A DNA stretch of 64,000 nt from Verrucomicrobiia bacterium (lineage in GTDB: Bacteria; Verrucomicrobiota; Verrucomicrobiia; Limisphaerales; UBA11358), in NCBI GenBank assembly GCA_031290985.1, contig JARLJW010000014.1, forward strand, positions 124,001 to 188,000. The letters run 5' to 3'. A model generated the notes under the pieces. The model searched no databases. It worked only from the letters and a program-made list of their open reading frames with translations, and was not told the origin of the DNA. Position numbers and translations under genes: made by a program. Below are positions 36,691-45,735 of the stretch, piece by piece (the first letter of the stretch is position 1; each line of letters starts with the position of its first letter).

Positions 36691-36707
36691 AGCCGAAAGG
36701 AAATGCC

Positions 36708-38096
36708 ATGAACAAGCTAAAACCCAACTGCCTGAACTTCATCGAACTGCTGGCGCAAAACATCGCGCTAATATCACCGACCATGACGGCGGCGTTGATC
36801 GTGCCGCTGATGTTTGGCACGACTGGCAACATCAGCTGGCTTTCGTATGCGGTGGGCACGGTCATGCTGCTGTTTGTTGCGTTCAATCTGAACCAATTTG
36901 CCAAACGTACGACCAACTCCGGCTCGATGTACACTTACGCGAGTTCCGGGCTTGGCTTCACCGGCGGCGCGCTCTGTGGTTGGTGCTTGGTCTGGGCCTA
37001 CCTGTTCATTGGGTTGGCGGGAACCACGGGCTTCACGATATTTGCGGGCAAATTGCTGGAAATGATCCACATTACAGCGCCGCCTGTGCTGCTCTTTGCC
37101 GTCTGCATCAGTGTTTGTTTCCTGCTGGCTTACTTTGACATCAAGATCTCCACCCTCGTGATGCTCGGCGCGGAGGCGTTCTCGTGCTTTTTCATTCTCA
37201 CGCTGTGCCTGGTGGTTCTGGGGCATCACCATTTCGCGCCGGACACCGCCCAGTTTTCTTTGAAAGGCGTTTCCCTCTCCACCTTGGGCATGGGCGTGGT
37301 CGTGGCGATCTTCAGCCTGGTCGGCTTCGAAAGTTCCACGGCGTTTGGCGAAGAAGCCGTCAACCCGCTCAAGACCATACCCAAGTCCATCATCTGGAGT
37401 TTGGTGCTCACCGGCGCCTTCTTCATCTTTGTTTGCTACACCGAAGTGCTGGGAATCCAGGGTTACAAGGACACGCTCGACAAAGTGGATGCTCCGCTCA
37501 ATGTCCTCTCGGGGATGTATGGCGTGTCGTTCCTGTCGCCGCTGCTCTCGGTCGGCGCCATGTTCAGTTTCTTTGCCTTGGCCCTGTCCTGCATGAATGC
37601 CGGGGCACGGGTGATGTTTGCGATGGGACGCCATGATTTTTTCCCGCCGTTCACGAGTGTCGCGCATGCCAAATACTCCACGCCCCACGTTGCCGTGGGG
37701 GTCATGGCTGTAATCATGTTCGCGGTTGTGACAGTCTCCAAGTTCGCCTTTGGCTGGGCGGTGCTGGATGAATTCAATAATGCCGGCACGATGGGCGCGT
37801 TCGGATTTCTCGGCGCCTATTTCTTGATTTCGCTCGCCGCGCCCGCATTCCTTAAGAAACGCGGCGAACTCAAGGCCAAGGACATCGGGATGTGCGTGGC
37901 GGCGGTGGTGTTGATGATCATCCCGACCGTTGGCATGTTCGTTCCCCTGCCCGACCCGCCGGTGCGGTATTTCCCCTACGTCTTCGGTGCTTATCTGTTC
38001 TTTGGTTACGCTCGCGTGATGGCGATGCAGCATCAGAAAGCGGGTCGCCTCGAGGAAATCCAGGACGAAGTCCAAAAAACGCACGCCACCGCCTGA
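36708..38096 (+). CDS. APC-family amino acid permease
   Basis: A 462-residue membrane protein with about 12 helices. The APC fold is supported by NIALISPTMTAALIVPLMFG near residue 18, YTYASSGLGFTGGALCGWCL near 80 and FSLVGFESSTAFGEEAVNPLKT near 205. The substrate is probably an amino acid or amine; the XRE-cupin regulator just upstream is a common partner in such pairs. The second MOSC gene follows after 4 bases. Confidence 0.88.
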   Translation: MNKLKPNCLNFIELLAQNIALISPTMTAALIVPLMFGTTGNISWLSYAVGTVMLLFVAFNLNQFAKRTTNSGSMYTYASSGLGFTGGALCGWCLVWAYLFIGLAGTTGFTIFAGKLLEMIHITAPPVLLFAVCISVCFLLAYFDIKISTLVMLGAEAFSCFFILTLCLVVLGHHHFAPDTAQFSLKGVSLSTLGMGVVVAIFSLVGFESSTAFGEEAVNPLKTIPKSIIWSLVLTGAFFIFVCYTEVLGIQGYKDTLDKVDAPLNVLSGMYGVSFLSPLLSVGAMFSFFALALSCMNAGARVMFAMGRHDFFPPFTSVAHAKYSTPHVAVGVMAVIMFAVVTVSKFAFGWAVLDEFNNAGTMGAFGFLGAYFLISLAAPAFLKKRGELKAKDIGMCVAAVVLMIIPTVGMFVPLPDPPVRYFPYVFGAYLFFGYARVMAMQHQKAGRLEEIQDEVQKTHATA

Positions 38097-38100
38097 GCTT

Positions 38101-38925
38101 ATGACTGCAATCCAAATCGGCTCCGTCGCCGCGCTCCATCGTTATCCGGTTAAATCCATGATGGGCGAAGAGTTGAACGCCACCCGGGTTGGCTCGAAGG
38201 GCTTCCAAGGCGACCGCGTGTTTGCGCTCGCCGACGCGGAAACCGGCAAAATTGCCAGTGCCAAAAATCCGTCCAAGTGGCCGACGCTGTTCAACTTTCG
38301 CGCGGCATTCACCGCGCCATTGAATGGCTCGGCTTCCCTGCCACCCGCCCGGATCACGTTTCCGGACGGCAGCATGGCTTCGACCGAAGACAAAAATCTC
38401 GCCACGCAATTGTCATCGAGCCTCGGCAAGCCGGTCCGCTTTTTGAAAAGCGCAGCCGCCCCGGGGACGCTTGAAGAATACTGGCCAGACATCGACGGCC
38501 TCGCGCGCCGCGACGTCGTGACCGATGAAGCCATGCCTCCCGAAACCTTTTTTGACCTGGGCATGGTCCATCTCCTCACCACCGCGACCCTCGACAGCTA
38601 TCGCGCGCTGTATCCCGCAGGCCGGTTTGAGCCGCGCCGGTTCCGCCCCAATCTTATCATTCAGACGGTGCCCGGAGTAACGGGCTTTCCGGAAAATGAA
38701 TGGGACGGGCAAGTTCTCTCCATCGGCGACGAAGTGAAGCTGAAAATCACCGGCCCATGCGGCCGGTGTGTGATGACAACGCTGCCGCAAGGTGATTTGC
38801 CCAAGGACACCGGCATTTTGAAGGCCGCTGCACGCCATAATCAAGCGCGCATTGGTGCCTACGCGTCCGTGCTGCAAGGCGGCGTCATCCGTGCCGGCGA
38901 TTTGATCCAAATCGGATCCAATTGA
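38101..38925 (+). CDS. MOSC domain-containing protein
   Basis: A 274-residue protein with an N-terminal MOSC barrel (VAALHRYPVKSMMGEEL, GFQGDRVFALAD) and a C-terminal MOSC domain whose cysteine motif is ITGPCGRCVMTTLPQGDL near residue 218. It is the last gene of an apparent operon with the XRE-cupin regulator and permease, and lies 114 bases before moaA. Like the first MOSC protein it may handle Mo cofactor or sulfur transfer; the exact reaction is unknown. Confidence 0.87.
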   Translation: MTAIQIGSVAALHRYPVKSMMGEELNATRVGSKGFQGDRVFALADAETGKIASAKNPSKWPTLFNFRAAFTAPLNGSASLPPARITFPDGSMASTEDKNLATQLSSSLGKPVRFLKSAAAPGTLEEYWPDIDGLARRDVVTDEAMPPETFFDLGMVHLLTTATLDSYRALYPAGRFEPRRFRPNLIIQTVPGVTGFPENEWDGQVLSIGDEVKLKITGPCGRCVMTTLPQGDLPKDTGILKAAARHNQARIGAYASVLQGGVIRAGDLIQIGSN

Positions 38926-39039
38926 ACGCCGACACCAGTCGCCTTTCCCTTTGACAAACCGGGCCGGTGATTCCATTTTTACAGCGGTGCGCAAGCAACT
39001 TTGTCTAAATTATGATGCTGTGAATGCGCGCCGAATTAA

Positions 39040-40023
39040 ATGAACGAGCTGATCGATCCCAATGGCCGGCGCGTGGATTACCTGCGGATTTCGGTGACGG
39101 ACCGCTGCAACGAGCGGTGTCTCTACTGCCTGCCGGAAAATTATTCCGACTGGCTGCCGCGCGCCGAAATCTTGAGCGATGACGAACTGCTCGCCGTCGT
39201 CCGCGCCGCCGTCTCGCTCGGCTTCAAGAAATTTCGTGTCACCGGCGGCGAACCCCTCGTGCGTCCAGGCGTGGTGGATTTTATCCGCAACCTCATCGCC
39301 CTGCCGGACGTGGAATCCGTCCAGCTCACCACCAATGGCACCCGCCTCCCCCAGCTCGCCCAACCCCTGTTCGATGCCGGGCTGCGCCGCATCAACATCA
39401 GCCTCGATGCGCTGGATGAAAAAATTTACCGCGCCATCACCAGTGGCGACGTCCGCCCCGTGATCGAGGGCATCAAGCTCGTCAAACAGCTCGGCTTCCC
39501 CTCCGTGAAGCTTAACATGGTCCTGATGCGCGGAAAGAACGATCAACAAATCCTCCCGCTGCTGAACTTCGCCGCCGAACACGACGTGGCGCTCCGTTTC
39601 ATCGAACTGATGCCCGTGAGCCTGACGGAGATGTTGAGCGAAAAAAATTTCCTGCCCGCCGCCGAGGTCTATTCCATCCTCAAACACGAGGATGAACTGG
39701 TCCCGCTGACCGAACCGCTCGGCTTTGGCCCGGCGAAATATTTCCGCCTGAAAAAGCGCGGCGTGACGGTCGGGCTCATCGGCGCCTTGAGCGACCTGCA
39801 TTTCTGCGAGCGCTGCAACAAGATGCGGCTGACCTGCGATGGCAAGCTGCGTCCGTGCCTCGGCAACCATCTGGAGACCGACCTCAAACCGGGGCTCCGC
39901 CCGCAGATCGACGAGGCGAAAGTACGGGAACTTTTCCGCAGCACCCTGTCCCAGAAGCCATCCGAACATCTGTTCCGCCACAATTACCAGCCGCAGCGGG
40001 TGATGACGGCCATCGGCGGTTGA
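39040..40023 (+). CDS. moaA: GTP 3',8-cyclase MoaA (radical SAM)
   Basis: A 327-residue radical SAM enzyme that starts molybdopterin synthesis. The SAM cluster motif is C23-NER-C27-LY-C30; the SAM-binding VTGGEPLVRPG follows near residue 68. The C-terminal cluster cysteines are in FCERCNKMRLTCDGKLRPCLG near residues 256-275. The protein ends in Gly-Gly, needed for activity in the family. It is followed with no gap by moaD. Confidence 0.95.
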   Translation: MNELIDPNGRRVDYLRISVTDRCNERCLYCLPENYSDWLPRAEILSDDELLAVVRAAVSLGFKKFRVTGGEPLVRPGVVDFIRNLIALPDVESVQLTTNGTRLPQLAQPLFDAGLRRINISLDALDEKIYRAITSGDVRPVIEGIKLVKQLGFPSVKLNMVLMRGKNDQQILPLLNFAAEHDVALRFIELMPVSLTEMLSEKNFLPAAEVYSILKHEDELVPLTEPLGFGPAKYFRLKKRGVTVGLIGALSDLHFCERCNKMRLTCDGKLRPCLGNHLETDLKPGLRPQIDEAKVRELFRSTLSQKPSEHLFRHNYQPQRVMTAIGG

Positions 40024-40257
40024 ATGAAGATCAAGATTCTCACGTTCGCGCAGACGCGCACGCAGCTCGGCTTCGACGAAAAAGACTTCGAATGCCATGC
40101 CGGCGAAACTCCGCGCGAAATCCTTCGCCGCCTTGCGCCGCAGTTTGACCCCGGCAAAACCATCCGCGTGGCCGTGAACCAGGAATATGCGGACTGGGAC
40201 CAGCCCGTCGGCAACGCCAGCGAACTGGCGCTGATCCCGCCGGTGAGCGGAGGCTGA
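40024..40257 (+). CDS. moaD: Molybdopterin synthase small subunit MoaD
   Basis: A 77-residue ubiquitin-like sulfur carrier starting MKIKILTFAQTR, with ETPREILRRLAPQF near residue 30 and the C-terminal ALIPPVSGG. The terminal Gly-Gly is the site of thiocarboxylation. It starts immediately after the moaA stop and precedes moaE by 2 bases. Confidence 0.92.
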   Translation: MKIKILTFAQTRTQLGFDEKDFECHAGETPREILRRLAPQFDPGKTIRVAVNQEYADWDQPVGNASELALIPPVSGG

Positions 40258-40259
40258 AG

Positions 40260-40646
40260 ATGAAGACCCACATCGCCTTCACCCGCGCCCCCATCGTTCC
40301 CCCTGCGGCAACCACGACCGCCCGGGAGATCGGCGCGGTGCTCGAATTCTCCGGCGTCGTGCGCGAATCGGAGAACGGACAGAAAATTCCCGGCCTCCGT
40401 TATGAGGCCTACGAGCCGATGGCCCGGACGCAACTGGAAAAGATCTGCGCGGAACTGTCCGCCAAACACGCCTGCGAGGAAATCTGGTTCATTCACCGGC
40501 TGGACTTTGTGCCGGTCGGCGAGGCGTCGCTGTTCATACGCATCAACGCGAGACACCGGGGACCGGCGCTCGCGCTGATGGCGGAATTGATCGACCGGCT
40601 CAAGGCGGATGTGCCGGTCTGGAAAATTTCAGACGTTCTGCACTAG
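40260..40646 (+). CDS. moaE: Molybdopterin synthase catalytic subunit MoaE
   Basis: A 128-residue enzyme that converts cyclic pyranopterin monophosphate to molybdopterin with MoaD. Family blocks: GAVLEFSGVVRESENGQKI near residue 26, LRYEAYEPMARTQLEKI near 45, FIHRLDFVPVGEASLFIRI near 77 and DRLKADVPVWK near the end. Its last 18 bases overlap the 3' end of the opposite-strand nitroreductase gene. Confidence 0.93.
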   Translation: MKTHIAFTRAPIVPPAATTTAREIGAVLEFSGVVRESENGQKIPGLRYEAYEPMARTQLEKICAELSAKHACEEIWFIHRLDFVPVGEASLFIRINARHRGPALALMAELIDRLKADVPVWKISDVLH

Positions 40647-41276
40647 GTCTTTCGTGGCGTAACGAACCTTGGCCTGCGCCGCATATTTGTCCGCCGTTGA
40701 ACGGTATCCCAGGGCGCAGGCCACGACGGTTGCATAGCCCGTGCCGTCGAGTTTCAGAACCTTGTCATATTCGCCGGGCGCGATGCCTTCCATCGGACAC
40801 GCGTCCACGCCCAATATGGCGGCGCAGGTCATCAGGCTGCCGAGGGCGATGTAAGCCTGGCGCGCGGCCCATTCATGCGCGTTCTTTCCGCGCGGACCGT
40901 TCACGAGATTGCTCAAGATCAGGTCACGGTAACTCGTCAATTTGTCCGCCGGGGTGCCGCGGACCTCGCTGATGCGGGCGATGAGCCGGTCCACGTCCGC
41001 CGGCTTCACCTCGGTGCGCGCGAGAAACACGACGTAGTGCGAGCAGTCCACGACCTGCTTCTGCCCCCAGGAATGCGGCAGCAGCGCGGCGCGCATGGCC
41101 GGATCCTGCACGTTGAGAAATTTATACGGCTGCAAACCATAGCTGGTCGGCGTCAGCACCAGCGCTTTTTCCAGCGCGCCCCAGACATGGATCGGGATTT
41201 TCGCGGTGGCGTCAAAAACCTTGGTGGCGTAGCGCCATTCGAGCGCGGTGATGAGTTGGTGGGTTTGGTTCAGCAT
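40629..41276 (-). CDS. Nitroreductase-family oxidoreductase
   Basis: A 215-residue FMN-dependent protein of the NfsB type. It begins QLITALEWRYATKVFD, with the FMN-binding RYATK region, LTPTSYGLQPYKFLNV near residue 41, and ARQAYIALGSLMTCAAILGVDACPMEGI near 138. Such enzymes reduce nitro or quinone compounds with NAD(P)H. It is divergent from the sugar dehydrogenase/cytochrome gene, with a palindrome between them. Confidence 0.9.
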   Translation of the reverse strand: MLNQTHQLITALEWRYATKVFDATAKIPIHVWGALEKALVLTPTSYGLQPYKFLNVQDPAMRAALLPHSWGQKQVVDCSHYVVFLARTEVKPADVDRLIARISEVRGTPADKLTSYRDLILSNLVNGPRGKNAHEWAARQAYIALGSLMTCAAILGVDACPMEGIAPGEYDKVLKLDGTGYATVVACALGYRSTADKYAAQAKVRYATKDLVQNV

Positions 41277-41309
41277 ATGCGTCCGCTGAAAATTACATAG
41301 CGGGCGGAA

Positions 41310-41330
41310 AATGCAATTTATCTTTGCATT
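41310..41330. promoter_or_regulatory. Palindrome between divergent nitroreductase and dehydrogenase genes
   Basis: A perfect 7-base dyad AATGCAA, seven-base spacer, TTGCATT lies 34 bases from the nitroreductase start and 42 bases from the ATG at 41372. This is a candidate operator for one or both genes; the binding protein is unknown. Confidence 0.4.
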
Positions 41331-41371
41331 CCGGTCATTTGACTTTGGTGTCGACCCTGTTACGTTGGCCC

Positions 41372-43912
41372 ATGATTTTTCCGGGATCTTTCGGGCGGTT
41401 GCTGGCGCTTGGCATCATGGCCGCTGCGGTTTCATCCGCGCCGGCGCAGCTCACGCGCGTGCCCAACACTTCCCTGACCAACCTGCCGCCGGCCCCGCCG
41501 CAGTTCGGCTACGCTGTAAACAACGCCTTTCCCTCGGTTAGTCTAACCCAGCCGGTCTGCCTCGCTTCGCCCCCGCAGGAAACCAACCGGCTGTTCATTC
41601 TGGAAAAAACCGGTGCCATCGTCGTCATCACCAACCTCGCCAGCCCGACCCGCACCGTGTTCATGAGCCTGTCGGTTTTATCTGACAGCGAATCTGGTTT
41701 GCTGGGACTGGCATTTCATCCGGGTTACGCGACCAATGGTTACTTTTATGTCTTCTCCTCGCGCCAGTTCACGACCTCGCAGGGCACCGGCCGGCATCAG
41801 GTGATCTCCCGGTTTCAAGTGACCTCGACGAACGCCAACGTGGCCCTGCCCGCCACCGAACAAATTCTCATCCAGCAGTTTGACAATGCCGGCAATCATA
41901 ATGGCGGCGACTTGCACTTCGGTTCCGACGGCTATCTCTACGCTTCCGTTGGCGATGAAGGCGCCCAATACAATGGCAGCCTGAACGCGCAGGTCATCAC
42001 CAACATGTTTTTCTCCGCCATCCTGCGCCTGGATGTGGACAAACGCCCTGGAAATTTGCTCCCAAACCCGCACCCGGCCAACAGCACCAATTATTTCATT
42101 CCCGCCGACAATCCGTTTGTCGGCGTGACCAGTTTTAATGGAAAAACGTTCAATGCCACCAATGTGCGGACCGAATTCTTTTCCATCGGCTACCGCAACC
42201 CCTGGCGTTTCTCGATTGATCCGGTTACGGGGTTTATTTACGTGGGCGATGTCGGGCAGGATCTTTATGAGGAGGTGGATGTCATCACCAATGGCGCCAA
42301 CTGCGGCTGGGCCTATTACGAAGGATTGCACCTCGCCGCGCCGTTGTATCCCAGCCAAAACACCTTGCTGACCAACCCGCCCCCCGGCTTGGTGTTTCCC
42401 ATCCAGGAATATCCCCATAGCGGCACGGCTGGCTACACCGGCAATGCCGTCATCGGCGGCCTGGTCTATCGCGGCAACCGCATCACCCAGCTTTATGGCG
42501 CTTATGTTTTCACCGACAACGGCAGCGGCAATGTCTGGATGCTGCGCTATGACGGCAACAACACCATTCCCTTTCAACTGATCACTTCCGCCGCCAGCCC
42601 GACCGCCATCGGCACGGATCCACGCAATGGCGATGTTTTGATCTGCCAGCTCAATAACGGGCAGATCGGCCGCCTGGATTACAACGCCACCGTGACCGGC
42701 GCACCGCTGCCACCTACGCTCGCCGCCACCGGCGCCTTCACCAATCTCACCACGCTCGCCCCGGCCGCGGGCATTGTCAGTTATGACATCAATGTGCCGT
42801 TCTGGTCGGATAACGCCGTTAAATCGCGCTGGTTCTCAGTGCCGAATCCCAATCTCACGATCGGTTTCAACCCCAATGCCAACTGGAGTTTTCCCACGGG
42901 CACAGTCTGGATTAAACATTTCGAACTGGAACTCACCAACGGCGTAGCCGCCTCCCGCAAACGGCTGGAAACGCGTTTCATCGTGCGCAACACCAACGGA
43001 GTTTATGGCATCACCTATCGTTGGGACTCCCTGACGAACGCCACGCTAGTCCCCGAGGCAGGCACCAACGACACGCTGGTCATCAATGATGGTGGCATCT
43101 TGCGAACGCAAGTGTGGCATTATCCCAGCCGCTCCGAATGTCTCGCCTGCCACAGTGTGGCGGGCGGATACGGGCTGGGCTTCAACACCGCCCAGTTAAA
43201 CCGTGACCTGACCTACGGCACGCTGACCACCAACCAGATTTCCGCCCTCAGCGCCGCCGGTTACTTCAGTGCACCAGTCACAAATGACGTTCACAGCCTG
43301 CTCGCACTAGCCGCCGCCACCAATACCGCCTACAGCCTGGAATTTCGTACCCGCTCGTTCTTGGCCGCCAACTGCTCCCAATGTCACCAGCCCGGCGGTG
43401 CCGCCCAGCGGGCGAGCTGGGATGCCCGCATCACCACGCCCACTAGCGCGGCCGGCCTCATCAACGCCAAACCCGCCAACAATCTGGGCAACACCAATAA
43501 ATTGATCATCGTGCCGCAGTCACCGACCAATTCCATTTTGCTCACCCGCATCTCCACCCGCGACCTTGGCGTCCTCCCATCCATCCAGATGCCGCCGCTG
43601 GCTTCCAACCTGACCAACGCGGCCGCCACCCAGCTCATCACCGACTGGATCAATTCCCTGCCAGCCGACGGCAGCGCCGCCCGCCCCAATTTCTTTTTCT
43701 CCCTGCGCGTCGGCACCAACCTCATCCTGCGCGGCGCGAACGGCTGGCCCGGGCAATATTACCTCGTCCGCGCCTCCACCAACCTCCTCCTGCCGCCCGC
43801 CAACTGGCCGCTCGTGCTGACCAATCCCTTTGACCCGCTGGGCAATTTCAATTTCACCAACCCCATGAAGCCGGGCGAGCCCAAACTTTTTTACCTGCTG
43901 CAATTGCCTTGA
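41372..43912 (+). CDS. Secreted PQQ-type sugar dehydrogenase fused to a diheme cytochrome domain
   Basis: An 846-residue secreted protein. After a signal peptide (ending SSAPA near residue 27), residues about 45-440 are a glucose/sorbosone dehydrogenase beta-propeller: SGLLGLAFHPGYATNGYFYV, NHNGGDLHFGSDGYLYASVG and YRNPWRFSIDP. Residues about 450-770 match the SO2930-type diheme cytochrome region, with two heme motifs, CLACH from Cys590 and CSQCH from Cys668. The last 75 residues are the shared C-terminal module (GQYYLVRASTNLL ... LFYLLQLP). ATG 41372 is chosen because the in-frame codon at 41324 is TTG and lies in the promoter palindrome. It probably oxidises a sugar or polyol at the cell surface and passes electrons through its own hemes. 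Confidence 0.88.
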   Translation: MIFPGSFGRLLALGIMAAAVSSAPAQLTRVPNTSLTNLPPAPPQFGYAVNNAFPSVSLTQPVCLASPPQETNRLFILEKTGAIVVITNLASPTRTVFMSLSVLSDSESGLLGLAFHPGYATNGYFYVFSSRQFTTSQGTGRHQVISRFQVTSTNANVALPATEQILIQQFDNAGNHNGGDLHFGSDGYLYASVGDEGAQYNGSLNAQVITNMFFSAILRLDVDKRPGNLLPNPHPANSTNYFIPADNPFVGVTSFNGKTFNATNVRTEFFSIGYRNPWRFSIDPVTGFIYVGDVGQDLYEEVDVITNGANCGWAYYEGLHLAAPLYPSQNTLLTNPPPGLVFPIQEYPHSGTAGYTGNAVIGGLVYRGNRITQLYGAYVFTDNGSGNVWMLRYDGNNTIPFQLITSAASPTAIGTDPRNGDVLICQLNNGQIGRLDYNATVTGAPLPPTLAATGAFTNLTTLAPAAGIVSYDINVPFWSDNAVKSRWFSVPNPNLTIGFNPNANWSFPTGTVWIKHFELELTNGVAASRKRLETRFIVRNTNGVYGITYRWDSLTNATLVPEAGTNDTLVINDGGILRTQVWHYPSRSECLACHSVAGGYGLGFNTAQLNRDLTYGTLTTNQISALSAAGYFSAPVTNDVHSLLALAAATNTAYSLEFRTRSFLAANCSQCHQPGGAAQRASWDARITTPTSAAGLINAKPANNLGNTNKLIIVPQSPTNSILLTRISTRDLGVLPSIQMPPLASNLTNAAATQLITDWINSLPADGSAARPNFFFSLRVGTNLILRGANGWPGQYYLVRASTNLLLPPANWPLVLTNPFDPLGNFNFTNPMKPGEPKLFYLLQLP

Positions 43913-43940
43913 TGCCCTTTCCTCAGATATAAATTGATTC

Positions 43941-44558
43941 GTGAACCCGCAGGACCTCCGCATCCGCCGCGCGACCGTTGATGACCTCAACTCGCTCAAG
44001 GCCATCTGGCTGTCCATGCAGCTGCCGGCGGATCAACTGGAAAGCCGGCTCACGGAATTTCAAGTCGTCGAACGGGACGGCGAGGTCCTGGGCGCGGTCG
44101 GCTTTCAGATCGTCCGCACCGCCGGCCTGCTCCACAACGAGGGCTACTCGGATTTTTCCGTGGCCGATGCCGCCCGCCAGATGTTCTGGGACCGCATCCA
44201 GACGCTCGCCTCCAACCATGGCGTATTCCGGTTGTGGACTCAGGAATCCTCGCCCTTCTGGCTGCGCTGGGGCTTTCAACCGGCGAGCCAGGAAGATCAC
44301 GCCCGCCTGCCGGAGGAATGGAAGAGCTCCGAAGAAAAATGGTACACGCTCGAGCTGAAAAATGAGGCCGTCATCAACGCCGTGATGGAAAAGCAATTCT
44401 CCAGCTTCCGCAGTTCAGAAAAACAGCAGACCGACGCGGCCATGGCCCGGGCCAAAACGGTCACCACTGTGGTGGCCGTGTTCTTCTTCATTGTCGGCTT
44501 CGCCGGCATCGGTTTCGCCATTTATCTCTTCCTGCACCTGAAAGCAGCCGGGCGCTGA
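43941..44558 (+). CDS. GNAT-like acetyltransferase domain protein with C-terminal membrane helix
   Basis: A 205-residue protein starting at GTG 43941. Residues about 5-130 look like a GNAT fold: IRRATVDDLNSLKAIW, VLGAVGFQIV, RLWTQESSPFWLRWGFQPAS. A hydrophobic segment, VVAVFFFIVGFAGIGFAIYL, near residues 177-197 would anchor it in the membrane. The acyl-CoA site is poorly conserved by eye, so activity is uncertain. It stands alone between the dehydrogenase gene and a palindromic repeat. Confidence 0.65.
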   Translation: MNPQDLRIRRATVDDLNSLKAIWLSMQLPADQLESRLTEFQVVERDGEVLGAVGFQIVRTAGLLHNEGYSDFSVADAARQMFWDRIQTLASNHGVFRLWTQESSPFWLRWGFQPASQEDHARLPEEWKSSEEKWYTLELKNEAVINAVMEKQFSSFRSSEKQQTDAAMARAKTVTTVVAVFFFIVGFAGIGFAIYLFLHLKAAGR

Positions 44559-44567
44559 CTGGATGGT

Positions 44568-44703
44568 TAAACATCCAAGCGTCCAAGCTCCAAGCCCCAG
44601 AGAAATTCCAAACACCAATTCTCGAAACACGCTTTGAACCAATGATTGGAGCTTGAGATTTGGCGCTTCTCTGGAGCTTGGATGTTGGAATTTGGAGCTT
44701 TCC
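44568..44703. repeat. Inverted-repeat element (REP/MITE-like)
   Basis: The non-coding spacer between the acetyltransferase and lipA has two arms: AACATCCAAGC-G-TCCAAGCTCC with CCCAGAGAA early, and the reverse complement of the same words (TTCTCTGGAGCTTGGATGTT) near the end. It would fold as a long imperfect hairpin. No gene lies inside. Confidence 0.65.
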
Positions 44704-44707
44704 TAGC

Positions 44708-45595
44708 CTACTCCGCCGTCAAAATCACTTCATCCGCGTGATACGAACTGCGCACCATCGGACCGCTGGCGACGTGGACAAAACCCATCGCCTCCGCGCG
44801 CACCTTGTATTCCGCGAACTTCTCTGGCGAAACGTATTCGATTACCGGCAGATGTTTCAGTGACGGCTGCAAATATTGGCCGAGCGTCAGGATGTCGCAC
44901 TTGGCCGTGCGCAAATCCTGCATCGCCTGCAAGACTTCGTCCTCGCGTTCACCGAGACCCAGCATCATGCCGGATTTGGTATGGATGGAATTGCCCCGCA
45001 TGTCCTTGGCCTTTTTCAGCACGCTCAAAGAACGGTCGTAAGTGGCGCGATGCCGCACCTCCGGCGTCAGGCGGCGGACGGTTTCCAGATTGTGGTTGTA
45101 GATGTGCGGATTGGCGGCCAGCACCATCTCGATGCACGCCTCATTATCCAAAAAGTCAGGCACCAGCACTTCGATGACGATGCCGGGGCTCAATTTCCGT
45201 ACGGCTTCAATCGTCTGGCGGAAATGATCCGCGCCGCCATCTTTCAAGTCATCGCGCGCGACGGCGGTGATGACCACGTGCTTCAATTTCATCCGGCGCG
45301 TCGCCTCGGCCACGCGCATCGGTTCATCCGCTTCCAACGCCAGCGGCTTGGCGGTGCTGACGGCGCAAAAGCCGCAGGCCCGCGTACAGCGGTCGCCCGC
45401 GATCATGAACGTGGCCGTGCCCTTGCCCCAGCATTCCCAATGATTCGGGCATTTGGCGCTTTCGCAGACCGTGTGCAGCTTAAGTTCATCCAGCAGCGAA
45501 CGCGTGTGCGAAAAGGTGTCGGACGTGGGCAGCTTGATGCGCAGCCATTCCGGCAGGCGCGGGCGGGCGGTCGGTTTCGGTTCGGTCGTCGTCAT
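44708..45595 (-). CDS. lipA: Lipoyl synthase LipA
   Basis: A 295-residue radical SAM enzyme. The auxiliary cluster cysteines are in CESAKCPNHWEC near residue 44 and the SAM cluster in CTRACGFC near residue 70. The C-terminal SSY serine motif is VRSSYHADEVIL. It inserts sulfur into octanoyl groups, for example on GcvH encoded about 900 bases upstream on the same strand. Confidence 0.95.
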   Translation of the reverse strand: MTTTEPKPTARPRLPEWLRIKLPTSDTFSHTRSLLDELKLHTVCESAKCPNHWECWGKGTATFMIAGDRCTRACGFCAVSTAKPLALEADEPMRVAEATRRMKLKHVVITAVARDDLKDGGADHFRQTIEAVRKLSPGIVIEVLVPDFLDNEACIEMVLAANPHIYNHNLETVRRLTPEVRHRATYDRSLSVLKKAKDMRGNSIHTKSGMMLGLGEREDEVLQAMQDLRTAKCDILTLGQYLQPSLKHLPVIEYVSPEKFAEYKVRAEAMGFVHVASGPMVRSSYHADEVILTAE

Positions 45596-45644
45596 TATGA
45601 ACTCATTTTAACCATGGATGGCCCCAGATGCACATGGATTTTTT

Positions 45645-45716
45645 AATGACGAATGACGAATGCCAAATGGACAAGCAACGCCTCTGCCGACCATTCGTCA
45701 TTCGTTATTCGTCATT
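45645..45716. repeat. Palindromic repeat between lipA and glutaredoxin genes
   Basis: The left arm AATGACGAATGACGAATG (45645-45662) pairs with the right arm CATTCGTCATTCGTTATTCGTCATT (45692-45716) apart from a short insertion. The internal direct repeat ATGACGA makes several register choices possible. It is non-coding and REP-like. Confidence 0.7.
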
Positions 45717-45735
45717 TTCCGGCCTCCATCCGTCG

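Noticed and set aside
36774-38084. A 436-codon open frame antisense to the amino-acid permease
   Set aside because: It is a compositional shadow; the plus strand encodes a clear APC permease.
44568-44703. A tRNA or small RNA gene in the hairpin spacer
   Set aside because: No cloverleaf, anticodon arm or CCA end; the arms are a simple inverted repeat.
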